A program made the translations under genes and the position numbers. From Streptomyces lincolnensis (lineage in GTDB: Bacteria; Actinomycetota; Actinomycetes; Streptomycetales; Streptomycetaceae): a stretch of 64,000 bases of DNA. Every line of letters starts with the position of its first letter. The stretch's first letter is position 1. The DNA lies in NCBI RefSeq assembly GCF_021173675.1, contig NZ_JAIHON010000011.1, positions 305,260 through 369,259 on the forward strand, given 5' to 3'. Positions 50,753-58,889 of this stretch are shown here, one piece after another. The notes under the pieces are model-generated. The model was not told where the DNA came from and did not search any database. It saw nothing but the letters and a program-made list of their open reading frames with translations.

Positions 50753-51586
50753 TCATCCCTTGGTGGCGCCCGCGGTGAGTCCGCCGACGAGCTGGCGCTC
50801 GGCGACCGAGTAGAAGGCGAGGGCGGGGACCATCGCCAGGACGAGATAGGCGAAGACACGGGCGTACTCGGCGGAGTACTGGCCCTGGAACTGCTGGACG
50901 CCGATCGGCAGCGTCCACCAGGTGCTGTCGGTGAACACCAGCAGCGGCAGCATGAAGTTGTTCCAGCTGGTGACGACGGCGAGCACCGAGACCGTGCCGA
51001 GCGCCGGCCGGGCCATGGGCAGCAGCACCCGCCAGAAGAAGCCGAAGGAGCTGCACCCGTCGAGGGTGGCCGCCTCTTCCAACTCGCCCGGGATCTCACG
51101 GAAGAACGCGCGCAGGATGATGATCGTCATCGGCAGCCCGAACGCGGCCTGCGGCAGGATCACCCCGAGCGGGTTGTCCAGCAGGCCCAGGGAGCGCAGC
51201 AGCAGGAACAGCGGCAGGGCCGCCACCGCGAAGGGGAACATCAGCCCCATCGTGAAGAAGGTGAACAGCACCTCCCGCCCTCGGAAGGCGAACCGGGCGA
51301 AGGAGAAGGCGGAGAGCGCGGACACCGCCACCAGGAGCACGGTCGTCCCCACCGCGATCAGGGTGCTGTTGCCGACCAGCCGCCAGAAGTCGCCACCGCC
51401 GAGGATGTCGGTGTAGTTGCCGGCCAGCCAGTGTTCGGGAAGCCCGAAGGGGTTGCTGGAGAGCTCGGCGGTGGACTTGAAACCGGACAGGACCGCGTAC
51501 ACCAGCGGCACGATCATCAGCGCGCCGACGAGGACGAGGATCAGGTGCAGTGGCAGGGTCCGTGCCGTGGTCTTGCTGCGGCTCAC
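50753..51586 (-). CDS. Sugar ABC transporter permease (MalG type)
   Basis: 277 residues from a GTG overlapping the stop of the preceding permease (GTGA). Six membrane segments and the EAA loop EEAATLDGCSSFGFFWRVLLPMARPAL. Partner of the permease at 51583, the binding lipoprotein at 52588 and a genome-encoded ATPase (as usual in Streptomyces, none is linked here). Function: uptake of oligosaccharides, probably xylo-oligosaccharides from the adjacent xylanase. Confidence 0.92.
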   Translation of the reverse strand: MSRSKTTARTLPLHLILVLVGALMIVPLVYAVLSGFKSTAELSSNPFGLPEHWLAGNYTDILGGGDFWRLVGNSTLIAVGTTVLLVAVSALSAFSFARFAFRGREVLFTFFTMGLMFPFAVAALPLFLLLRSLGLLDNPLGVILPQAAFGLPMTIIILRAFFREIPGELEEAATLDGCSSFGFFWRVLLPMARPALGTVSVLAVVTSWNNFMLPLLVFTDSTWWTLPIGVQQFQGQYSAEYARVFAYLVLAMVPALAFYSVAERQLVGGLTAGATKG

Positions 51587-52581
51587 TTGCCGTCTCCCCT
51601 CATCGTCGTGGTGGCCCCTTCGAGGTCGCGGCGGAGCACGAACCGCTGGTAGGCGAGGGCGAAGACGAGGCAGATGCCGAACATGACCACGCTGATCGCG
51701 CTGGCGTAGCCGACCTGGTAGCGCTTGAAGCCGTACTGGAACATGGTCACGGCCATGGTCTCGGAGTGGTGGTCGGGACCGCCTTGAGTGATCACCCACA
51801 CCAGGTCGAAGAGCTGGATCGAGCCGATGACGGACAGGAAGATGCTGATGCGCAGGGTGGGCGCGAGCAGCGGCAGGGTGACGTTGCGGAACCGCTGCCA
51901 GGGGCTGGCGCCGTCGATCAGCGCGGCCTCGGTCAACTCCTTCGGGATGGACTGGAGTCCGGCCAGGTAGAGCATCATGTGGAAGCCGAAGTACTTCCAC
52001 ATCATGACCAGGAAGAGGGTCGCCATGACGTAGGAGGGATCGGCGAACCACTCCCCGCCCAGCCCGTCGAGGCCGATGCCGCCCAGGAGATGGTCGGCCA
52101 GTCCGTCGTCCGGGGCGAAGATCATGGCGAACAGCACGCCGGTGATGGCCTCGGACAGGACGTAGGGCGCGAAGAACAGCATCCGGTAGACCGCCCGGCC
52201 GCGCAGCCGCTGGTTCAGCAGCACCGCCATGGCGAGCGCGAACGGCAGTTGGAGCGCGAGCGAGAGCAGCACCAGGACGAGGCAGCGCCACAGGTCGCCG
52301 AGGAAGACCGGGTTGTCGAAGAGCTGGGTGAAGTTGTCGGTGCCGATGTAGTCGGAGGGCATGCCGAAGCCGCCCCAGCGGAAGAAGGCGGCGTACAGCG
52401 CGAACAGCATCGGCAGCAGGACCAGCCCGATGAACAGCACCAGGGCGGGCACCTGGAAGCCGACCGCGGTCAGCCAGTGCAGCACGCGCCGACGGACCCG
52501 CCCCCGGGCCCTGACCGTCTCCGGGGGCGGGTGGTCTGCGTCGGGACCGCTCCGCTTGTCTGCGAGGAACGTGGAGGTCAT
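51583..52581 (-). CDS. Sugar ABC transporter permease (MalF type)
   Basis: 332 residues, six membrane segments after a charged N-terminus of about 35 residues; EAA loop TEAALIDGASPWQRFRNVTLPLLAP. Overlaps the downstream permease by four bases and starts six bases after the binding-protein stop, so all are one operon. Confidence 0.92.
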   Translation of the reverse strand: MTSTFLADKRSGPDADHPPPETVRARGRVRRRVLHWLTAVGFQVPALVLFIGLVLLPMLFALYAAFFRWGGFGMPSDYIGTDNFTQLFDNPVFLGDLWRCLVLVLLSLALQLPFALAMAVLLNQRLRGRAVYRMLFFAPYVLSEAITGVLFAMIFAPDDGLADHLLGGIGLDGLGGEWFADPSYVMATLFLVMMWKYFGFHMMLYLAGLQSIPKELTEAALIDGASPWQRFRNVTLPLLAPTLRISIFLSVIGSIQLFDLVWVITQGGPDHHSETMAVTMFQYGFKRYQVGYASAISVVMFGICLVFALAYQRFVLRRDLEGATTTMRGDGK

Positions 52582-52587
52582 CGCCGG

Positions 52588-53883
52588 CTACTGCTCTTCC
52601 TTCGTGGTCTGCGTGATCGACTGGGCGACCTGCTCGGGGGACTTGGAGCCGGCGATCAGCGCCGCCACGCTGTCGTTGACCTCCTGGCCGACGGCGGGCG
52701 CGTACGCCTGGTCCAGATAGAGCTGGAACCCGGTGGCGCCCTTCAGCTGGGCCTCGACCTGCTTGATGTTGGGGTCGGTCAGGGCGCTCTCGGCGCCGGG
52801 TACCACCGGGATGACGCCGGTCTTCTTGACCAGTTCCACGTCGGTGGCCTCGGAGGCGAAGAACTTCAGGAAGTCGACGGCCGCCTGCGGTGCGCCCCTG
52901 CGCAGGGCGTGCCCGCCGCCTCCGCCGAACACCTCGGTGATCGCGCCCTTGCCGCCCTCGACGGCCGGGAACGGGAAGAAGCCGAGGTCGTCGCCGAGCC
53001 CCTTGCCCGAGTCGGCCTGCACGACCGGCGCCCACTGGCCCATGAGCTCCATCGCCGCCTTGCCGTTGCCGACGGCGGCGGCCTGGCCGGTGGGGGTGGA
53101 GTAGGCGGCGTTGAGGAAGCCCTTCTGGAAGGGCTGGAGGTCGACGAGGGCCTTGAGGTGCGCGCCGGCCTGGACGAACTCGGGACCGGTGAAGTCCTTG
53201 TCGTCGTAGGCCTTCTGGAGTGCCTCCGCACCCGCGGTGCGCATCGCGAGGTAGGCCCAGTAGTACATGCCGGGCCACTTCTCCTTGCCCGCGAGGGCGA
53301 TGGGGATGACGTTCTTCGCCTTGAGCTTGGACACCGCCTCCAGGAAGGCGGCCCAGGTGGCAGGGGGTTCGGTGATACCGGCCTGCTGGAAGAGGGCCTT
53401 GTTGTACCAGAAGCCGATCATGCCGATGTCGAACGGGATGCCGTAGACCTTGTCGTCGAGCAGATACGGCTCCCTGGCGACCGAGAGCAGACCGTCGCCC
53501 CACGGCTTGGTCCGTTCGGTGAGGTCCTCCACGAGGCCGGCGTCGACCTGCTGCTTGAGGACCCCGCCGCCCCAGGTGTGGAAGATGTCGGGGAGCTTCC
53601 CCGAGGCGATGAGCGCCGTCATCTTCGACTTGTAGGCGTCGTTCTCCAGCTGAACGATCTTTATCTTCACCTTGGGGTTCTGGGCCTCGAACTTCTTGGC
53701 CAGGCCCGCCCAGACGCTCTTCGCCGGCTGAGTGGTGGAGATGTTCCACCACTCGATCGTGGTCGTCCCGTCCGACGACCCTCCGTCCGAGTCGTCGCCG
53801 CAGCCGCTCAGTGCCGTCATGCCCAGACCCGCTGCGGCGGACACCGCCAGGAAGCCGCGGCGGGACAGTGCCGGATCGCCCAT
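52588..53883 (-). CDS. Sugar-binding Tat lipoprotein of ABC transporter
   Basis: 431 residues; ATG 53883 follows AAGGAGCG. Twin-arginine signal SRRGFLAVSAAAGLGMTALSGC with the lipidated Cys. Family 1 binding protein: IEWWNISTTQPAKSVWAGLAKKFEAQNP, YGIPFDIGMIGFWYNKALFQQAGI, AMELMGQWAP. First gene of the operon leading through two permeases to the GH10 xylanase, under a CGAAAGTTTCG operator. Ligand is most probably xylo-oligosaccharides. Confidence 0.93.
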   Translation of the reverse strand: MGDPALSRRGFLAVSAAAGLGMTALSGCGDDSDGGSSDGTTTIEWWNISTTQPAKSVWAGLAKKFEAQNPKVKIKIVQLENDAYKSKMTALIASGKLPDIFHTWGGGVLKQQVDAGLVEDLTERTKPWGDGLLSVAREPYLLDDKVYGIPFDIGMIGFWYNKALFQQAGITEPPATWAAFLEAVSKLKAKNVIPIALAGKEKWPGMYYWAYLAMRTAGAEALQKAYDDKDFTGPEFVQAGAHLKALVDLQPFQKGFLNAAYSTPTGQAAAVGNGKAAMELMGQWAPVVQADSGKGLGDDLGFFPFPAVEGGKGAITEVFGGGGGHALRRGAPQAAVDFLKFFASEATDVELVKKTGVIPVVPGAESALTDPNIKQVEAQLKGATGFQLYLDQAYAPAVGQEVNDSVAALIAGSKSPEQVAQSITQTTKEEQ

Positions 53884-53932
53884 GATGCGCTCCTTGAGTA
53901 CGGGACGGAGCGTCCATGTCCGTCCTTGGGAA

Positions 53933-53945
53933 CCGAAAGTTTCGG
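53933..53945. promoter_or_regulatory. Operator of the xylan transporter operon
   Basis: CCGAAAGTTTCGG, a perfect 13-base dyad, 50 bases upstream of the binding-protein start, with AGAAAGCTTCG 10 bases further. Streptomyces xylanase genes are known to carry CGAA-N-TTCG operators of this kind recognised by LacI-type repressors; the LacI gene at 48483 is the obvious candidate. Confidence 0.7.
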
Positions 53946-54586
53946 AACAGATCCAGAAAGCTTCGTTATGTTGCCGCACCCTAGAGACAGCGCCCAAACG
54001 GTGGCAACCCCCTGTACGCGGGGAATGTTCGAGGCACCCCTCACCAACTTGTTCCGGAAAGCCCCGGGTTCAGGCGTACGGGCGCCCGTACGCGCACCAG
54101 GGGCGCCGTCGGCTTCTTCGGTCGGGCCGTCGACTTGTACGTCCCCCAGGGCGCCGCGGCCGTCTACGGCGACCCGCCGCACCAGACGCCGCCACCGCCG
54201 GTCCGCTCCGATCAGCGGCGCCCGAGCGGCGCCCGAGGGCCCCGTACCGAAGCCGCCCCGCCCCTGCGGGCATTCGCCCATGCGAAACATTCGGCCTGAC
54301 CGGCGAACATTACGAAGCGCACCCGCGAGAGGGCGCGGAGGCGCGACAGGGCCTCCCACGGACCGGAATCAAGGCTGGGGACACCCACCCCCGACATGAC
54401 GTTGGGTGACCGCCCCGCCGACCGGCCCGCACACCGTGCGCGACGGTGCTCACCAGGCCAGTCTTAACGGAAGCTTGACGCACGCATCCACTGCATCCGT
54501 GGGCCCCGGCGTCACTCTCCGCATACGCTGAACCCGCCGTCCACCGGCGGCCGAACCGAGCTGAGAGCACCTCAGGAGCACGCCCG
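53946..54586. other. 641-base gap, no convincing gene
   Basis: Lies between the xylan operon promoter and the APC permease. Around 54090-54295 one plus frame reads GAVGFFGRAVDLYVPQGAAAVYGDPPH and has gene-like codon use, but I find no start or ribosome site, so it may be a gene remnant. The last 150 bases hold TTGACG (about 54475) and a GC dyad and probably the permease promoter. I looked for a ydaO-type riboswitch and saw none. Confidence 0.4.
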
Positions 54587-56539
54587 ATGGCCACCACCGA
54601 ACACGCACCGCCCAGTCGTCTGCGCTCCTGGATGCTCCAAGGCCTCTCCGACATGGGCAGGAGCGGCGGCCACACGGGACCGCACGCCGAGCCGGAGCCC
54701 CCGCACAAGGGCCAGCGCTGGTGGCGGGTGATGTGCCTGACGGGTGTCGACTACTTCTCCACCCTCGGCTACCAGCCCGGCATCGCCGCCCTCGCGGCGG
54801 GACTCCTGTCCCCCATCGCCACCATCGTGCTGGTGATCGTCACGCTGGCCGGCGCCCTGCCCGTCTACCGGCGCGTGGCCGAGGAGAGCCCGCACGGCGA
54901 GGGTTCGATCGCGATGCTGGAGCGGCTGCTGTCGTTCTGGAAGGGCAAGCTGTTCGTCCTGACCCTGCTCGGTTTCGCCGCCACCGACTTCCTGATCACC
55001 ATCACCCTGTCGGCCGCGGACGCCTCGACCCACCTGATCGAGAACCCGCACCTGACCGACGTCCTGCACGGCAGGCAGATGCTGATCACGCTCGTCCTGG
55101 TGGCCCTGCTCGGCGCGGTGTTCCTCAAGGGCTTCCTGGAGGCCATCGGCGTCGCGGTCGCCCTGGTGGGCGTCTACCTCACACTGAACGTCGTCGTCGT
55201 GATCGTCGGCCTGTGGCACGTCATCACCGCCGAGCACGTCGTCAGCGACTGGTCCAGCGCCCTGACCACCGAACACGGCAACGTCTTCGTGATGATCGGC
55301 CTGGCCCTGATCGTCTTCCCGAAGCTCGCCCTCGGTCTGTCCGGCTTCGAGACCGGCGTCGCGGTCATGCCGCACGTCCAGGGCGACGCGGACGACACCG
55401 AGGAGCGGCCCACCGGCCGCATCCGCGACACCAAGAAGCTGCTCACCACCGCCGCCCTCATCATGAGCGGCTTCCTGATCGCCACCAGCTTCATCACCAC
55501 CCTGCTGATCCCGGAGAAGGAGTTCGAGACGGGCGGCGACGCCAACGGCCGCGCCCTGGCGTACCTGGCGCACCAGTACCTGGGCAACGTCTTCGGCACG
55601 GTCTACGACGTCTCGACCATCGCCATCCTCTGGTTCGCCGGCGCCTCCGCCATGGCCGGCCTGCTCAACCTGATGCCCCGCTACCTGCCCCGCTACGGCA
55701 TGGCTCCGCACTGGGCCCGCGCCGTGCGCCCGATGGTCATCGTCTTCACCCTCGTGGCCTTCCTGGTGACCTGGCTCTTCGACGCGAACGTCGACGCCCA
55801 GGGCGGCGCCTACGCCACCGGCGTCCTGGTTCTGATCAGTTCCGCCGCGATCGCGGTGACCATCGCCGCCCGCAAGGCCGGCCAACGCAACTGGACCGTC
55901 GCCTTCGCGGTGATCTCGGCGATCTTCCTCTACACGACCGTCATGAACGTCATCGAGCGCCCGGACGGCGTCAAGATCGGCGCCTGCTTCATCGCCGGCA
56001 TCATCCTCGTCTCCCTGCTCTCCCGGCTCGCCCGCGCCTTCGAACTCCGCGTGACCAGCGTGACCCTCGACCCGATGGCGGAACGTTTCGTCCGGGACAT
56101 GGCCAGCCGCAAGATCCGGTTCATCGCCAACGAGCCCGACCAGCGGGACAAGGCCGAGTACCACGACAAGATCGAGCAGATCCGCGAGGACAACGACATG
56201 CCCGGCGACGACTTCGTCTTCGTCGAGGTCACCGTCCTCGACCCGTCCGAGTTCGAGGCGAGCCTGACCGTGCGCGGCGAGGTCCTGCACGGCCGCTACC
56301 GGGTCCTGACCCTGGAGTCCTCCTCCATCCCCAACGCCCTGGCCGCCCTGCTCCTGCACGTCCGCGACACCACCGGCCGCACCCCGCACATCTACTTCGA
56401 GTGGACCGAGGGCAACCCCTTCCACAACTTCCTGCGCTTCTTCCTCTTCGGCCAGGGCGAGGTCGCCCCGGTCACCCGAGAGGTCCTGCGAGAGGCGGAA
56501 CCGGACCGGGCGCGGCGGCCACGGGTGCACACGGGGTGA
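54587..56539 (+). CDS. APC-superfamily permease with cytoplasmic C-terminal domain
   Basis: 650 residues, start after AGGAG. Twelve or so membrane segments beginning VMCLTGVDYFSTLGYQPGIAALAAGLLSP (APC G-Y-x-P signature) and VFVMIGLALIVFPKLALGLSGFETGV, followed by a soluble tail of about 160 residues (RFVRDMASRKIRFIANEPDQRDKAEYHDKI, VFVEVTVLDPSEFEA, HIYFEWTEGNPFHNFLRFFLFGQGEVAPVTREVLRE). The tail resembles that of KUP/KimA-like potassium and amino-acid transporters. Substrate unknown; amino acid or K+ are candidates. Confidence 0.87.
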   Translation: MATTEHAPPSRLRSWMLQGLSDMGRSGGHTGPHAEPEPPHKGQRWWRVMCLTGVDYFSTLGYQPGIAALAAGLLSPIATIVLVIVTLAGALPVYRRVAEESPHGEGSIAMLERLLSFWKGKLFVLTLLGFAATDFLITITLSAADASTHLIENPHLTDVLHGRQMLITLVLVALLGAVFLKGFLEAIGVAVALVGVYLTLNVVVVIVGLWHVITAEHVVSDWSSALTTEHGNVFVMIGLALIVFPKLALGLSGFETGVAVMPHVQGDADDTEERPTGRIRDTKKLLTTAALIMSGFLIATSFITTLLIPEKEFETGGDANGRALAYLAHQYLGNVFGTVYDVSTIAILWFAGASAMAGLLNLMPRYLPRYGMAPHWARAVRPMVIVFTLVAFLVTWLFDANVDAQGGAYATGVLVLISSAAIAVTIAARKAGQRNWTVAFAVISAIFLYTTVMNVIERPDGVKIGACFIAGIILVSLLSRLARAFELRVTSVTLDPMAERFVRDMASRKIRFIANEPDQRDKAEYHDKIEQIREDNDMPGDDFVFVEVTVLDPSEFEASLTVRGEVLHGRYRVLTLESSSIPNALAALLLHVRDTTGRTPHIYFEWTEGNPFHNFLRFFLFGQGEVAPVTREVLREAEPDRARRPRVHTG

Positions 56540-56578
56540 GCGCACGGGCCCGGACGGGGCGAGCGCCCCACCGGCGCC

Positions 56579-56584
56579 TATCGT
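56579..56584 (+). promoter_or_regulatory. -10 box of the HTH-TOBE gene
   Basis: TATCGT ends seven bases before the ATG at 56592, with no ribosome site; leaderless layout. Confidence 0.45.
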
Positions 56585-56591
56585 GACCGGC

Positions 56592-56987
56592 ATGCAGTCC
56601 TACACCATCGGCCAGGCAGCGCGACTGCTCGGCGTGAGCCCCGACACCGCACGCCGCTGGGCCGACGCGGGCCGGGTGGCGACCCACCGCGACGAGAGCG
56701 GACGACGACTCATCGACGGGCGCGACCTGGCCGCCTTCTCGGTGGAGCTCGCCAAGGCCGGAAGCGGCGACGAGGCCACCTCGTACACCTCCGCCCGCAA
56801 CGCCTTCCCCGGCATCGTCACCGCCATCAAGCTGGGCGACGTCGCCGCCCAGGTCGAGATCCAGGCCGGCCCCCACCGGCTCGTCTCCCTGCTGACCCGC
56901 GAGGCCGTCGAGGAACTCGGCCTGGAGATCGGCATGGAGGCCACCGCCCGGGTGAAGTCGACGAACGTACATATCGATCGGTCCTGA
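56592..56987 (+). CDS. HTH-TOBE molybdate-responsive protein
   Basis: 131 residues: a MerR/excisionase-type HTH (YTIGQAARLLGVSPDTARRWADAGRVATHRDESGRRLIDGRDLAAF) fused to a Mop/TOBE domain (NAFPGIVTAIKLGDVAAQVEIQAGPHRLVSLLTREAVEELGLEIGMEATARVKSTNVHID), which binds molybdate or tungstate. Directly upstream of modA-modB-modC, 166 bases before modA, so it is the likely molybdate-sensing regulator of that operon. ATG 56592 is used; a GTG three codons upstream is possible. Confidence 0.92.
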   Translation: MQSYTIGQAARLLGVSPDTARRWADAGRVATHRDESGRRLIDGRDLAAFSVELAKAGSGDEATSYTSARNAFPGIVTAIKLGDVAAQVEIQAGPHRLVSLLTREAVEELGLEIGMEATARVKSTNVHIDRS

Positions 56988-57091
56988 CCCACCGGCGACG
57001 CCACCTGTAGGAACGCACATGCGCACCTGACCCGCCCCCCTGTGCCGCTCATGCGATGACACAGGAGACATACACCTCGCACCTGCGGAAG

Positions 57092-57097
57092 TATGAT
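57092..57097 (+). promoter_or_regulatory. -10 box of the modABC operon
   Basis: TATGAT, a near-perfect -10 element, 57 bases before modA. The sequence around it is AT-richer than the flanks and is the probable site of regulation by the upstream HTH-TOBE protein. Confidence 0.5.
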
Positions 57098-57153
57098 CGG
57101 CGCATCGGGAGGCCCGGCGGGCTCTCCCGCGGACAGACCGAGGGAGTGGACCC

Positions 57154-58029
57154 GTGATGCCCCGTTCCGCGCGCCGGACCAGCCGGACCAGCCGGACCAA
57201 CCGGCCGAGTCAGCCGAGTCGGACCAGCCGGCCCAGCCGGTTCCTGCAATCGGCAGCGCTGGGAACCGCCGCCCTGCTGACCCTCGGCGCCTGCTCCTCG
57301 TCCGGCTCGGACACCGCGTCCTCCTCGTCGTCCTCCGCCTCCTCCGCCGAGCTCTCCGGCACGGTGACGGTCTTCGCCGCGGCCTCGCTCCAGGAGAGCT
57401 TCACGGCCCTGGGCAAGGAGTTCGAGAAGGAGCACCCGGGCACGAAGGTGACCTTCAGCTTCGGCGGCAGCGACTCCCTCGCCGCGAGTATCACCAACGG
57501 CGCCCCGGCGGATGCGTTCGCCTCCGCCAGCCCCAAGACGATGAAGATCGTCACCGACGCCGGGGACGGCTCCGGCGCCCCCGCCACGTTCGTCCGCAAC
57601 CAGCTGGAGATCGCCACCCTGCCGGGCAACCCCGAGAAGGTGGCCTCCCTGAAGGACCTCACCAGGTCCGGCCTGAAGGTCGTCCTGTGCGACAGGACGG
57701 TCCCGTGCGGTGCCGCCGCCCAGAAGGCCCTGCAGGCCGGCGGCCTCAAGCTCACGCCGGTCTCCTACGAGCAGGACGTCAAGGGCGCCCTGACCAAGGT
57801 CGAGCTGAAGGAGGCCGACGCCGCGGTCGTCTACAGGACCGATGTGAAGGCCGCGGGTGACAAGGTGGAGGGCGTGGACTTCCCCGAGTCGGCCGACGCC
57901 GTCAACGACTACCCCATCACCCTCCTCAAGAACGCGGGCAACCCCGACGCCGCCAAGGCGTTCATCGAGCTCGTGCGATCGGCCGAGGGCCAGAAGGTGC
58001 TGGCCGAAGCCGGGTTCCTCAAGCCGTGA
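57154..58029 (+). CDS. modA: Molybdate-binding lipoprotein
   Basis: 291 residues from GTG 57154 (an ATG follows directly), with GGGAG upstream. Unusual Arg/Ser/Thr-rich start (RTSRTSRTN, PSRTSRPSR, encoded by near-repeated CCGGACCAG units) before the hydrophobic core and lipobox L-G-A-C. ModA features: TVFAAASLQESFTALGKEFEKEHPGTKVTFSFGGSDSLAASITNGAPADAFASAS, VLCDRTVPCGAAAQ, KEADAAVVYRTDVKAAG. Captures molybdate for ModBC. Overlaps modB by four bases. Confidence 0.93.
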   Translation: MMPRSARRTSRTSRTNRPSQPSRTSRPSRFLQSAALGTAALLTLGACSSSGSDTASSSSSSASSAELSGTVTVFAAASLQESFTALGKEFEKEHPGTKVTFSFGGSDSLAASITNGAPADAFASASPKTMKIVTDAGDGSGAPATFVRNQLEIATLPGNPEKVASLKDLTRSGLKVVLCDRTVPCGAAAQKALQAGGLKLTPVSYEQDVKGALTKVELKEADAAVVYRTDVKAAGDKVEGVDFPESADAVNDYPITLLKNAGNPDAAKAFIELVRSAEGQKVLAEAGFLKP

Positions 58030-58889
58030 CAGGACCCGACAGGACCGGCCCCACGGCCGCCACCCCGAAGACCGGACCGGACGGACCACGACGCCGACGC
58101 CGACGCGCCCGCCGAGCCGCCCCGCTCCCCCTCCTCCTGCCGGCCCTGGTCGGCCTCGCCTTCCTGCTCCTCCCCCTGACCGCCCTGCTCGTACGGGCGC
58201 CCTGGAGCAGCCTCCCGGAGCAGCTGACCAGCGCCGGGGTCTGGCAGGCGCTCCGTCTGTCCCTGGTGTGCGCCACGGCGGCGACCGCGCTCAGCCTGGT
58301 CATCGGCGTCCCGCTGGCCTGGCTGCTGGCCCGCACGGACTTCCCCGGCCGCGGCCTGGTCCGCGCCCTGGTGGCCCTGCCCCTCGTCCTGCCCCCGGTG
58401 GTCGGCGGTGTGGCGCTCCTGCTCGCCCTCGGCCGTAACGGCATCGTCGGACAGTGGCTGGACGCCTGGTTCGGCATCACGCTGCCGTTCACGACGGCCG
58501 GCGTGATCCTGGCGGAGACGTTCGTGGCGATGCCCTTCCTGGTCATCAGCGTGGAGGGCACCCTGCGCGCCGCCGATCCCCGCTACGAGGAGGCCGCCAC
58601 CACCCTGGGCGCCTCCCGCTTCACCGCCTTCCGCCGGGTCACCCTGCCCCTCATCGCCCCGGGCATCGCCGCCGGTTCCGTCCTCGCCTGGGCCCGCGCC
58701 CTCGGCGAGTTCGGCGCGACCATCACCTTCGCCGGCAACTTCCCCGGCCGTACCCAGACCATGCCGCTCGCCGTCTACCTGGCCCTCCAGAACGACCCGG
58801 CCGCCGCGATCGCCCTCAGCCTGGTCCTCCTGACCGTCTCCATCGCGGTCCTGGCAGCCCTACGAGACCGCTGGATGACCACGACATGA
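58026..58889 (+). CDS. modB: Molybdate ABC transporter permease
   Basis: 287 residues, GTG start overlapping the modA stop (GTGA). Arg-rich cytoplasmic start, then five or six membrane segments with PLAWLLARTDFPGRGLVRALVALPLVLPPVVGGVALLLALGRNG and the EAA loop YEEAATTLGASRFTAFRRVTLPLIAPG followed by ARALGEFGATITFAGN, typical of ModB. Confidence 0.94.
   Translation: MTGPDRTGPTAATPKTGPDGPRRRRRRARRAAPLPLLLPALVGLAFLLLPLTALLVRAPWSSLPEQLTSAGVWQALRLSLVCATAATALSLVIGVPLAWLLARTDFPGRGLVRALVALPLVLPPVVGGVALLLALGRNGIVGQWLDAWFGITLPFTTAGVILAETFVAMPFLVISVEGTLRAADPRYEEAATTLGASRFTAFRRVTLPLIAPGIAAGSVLAWARALGEFGATITFAGNFPGRTQTMPLAVYLALQNDPAAAIALSLVLLTVSIAVLAALRDRWMTTT

Noticed and set aside
50753..53917. A 1054-codon minus-strand frame that would fuse binding protein, permeases and more
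   Set aside because: Only its last 277 codons are a real permease; the rest is out of frame with the recognised binding protein and first permease.
51550..54399. A 949-codon plus-strand frame opposite the sugar transporter operon
   Set aside because: Antisense shadow; composition is atypical and the opposite strand holds clear transporter genes.
54400..54586. c-di-AMP (ydaO) riboswitch before the APC permease
   Set aside because: The length is too short and the conserved blocks of the ydaO aptamer are not visible.
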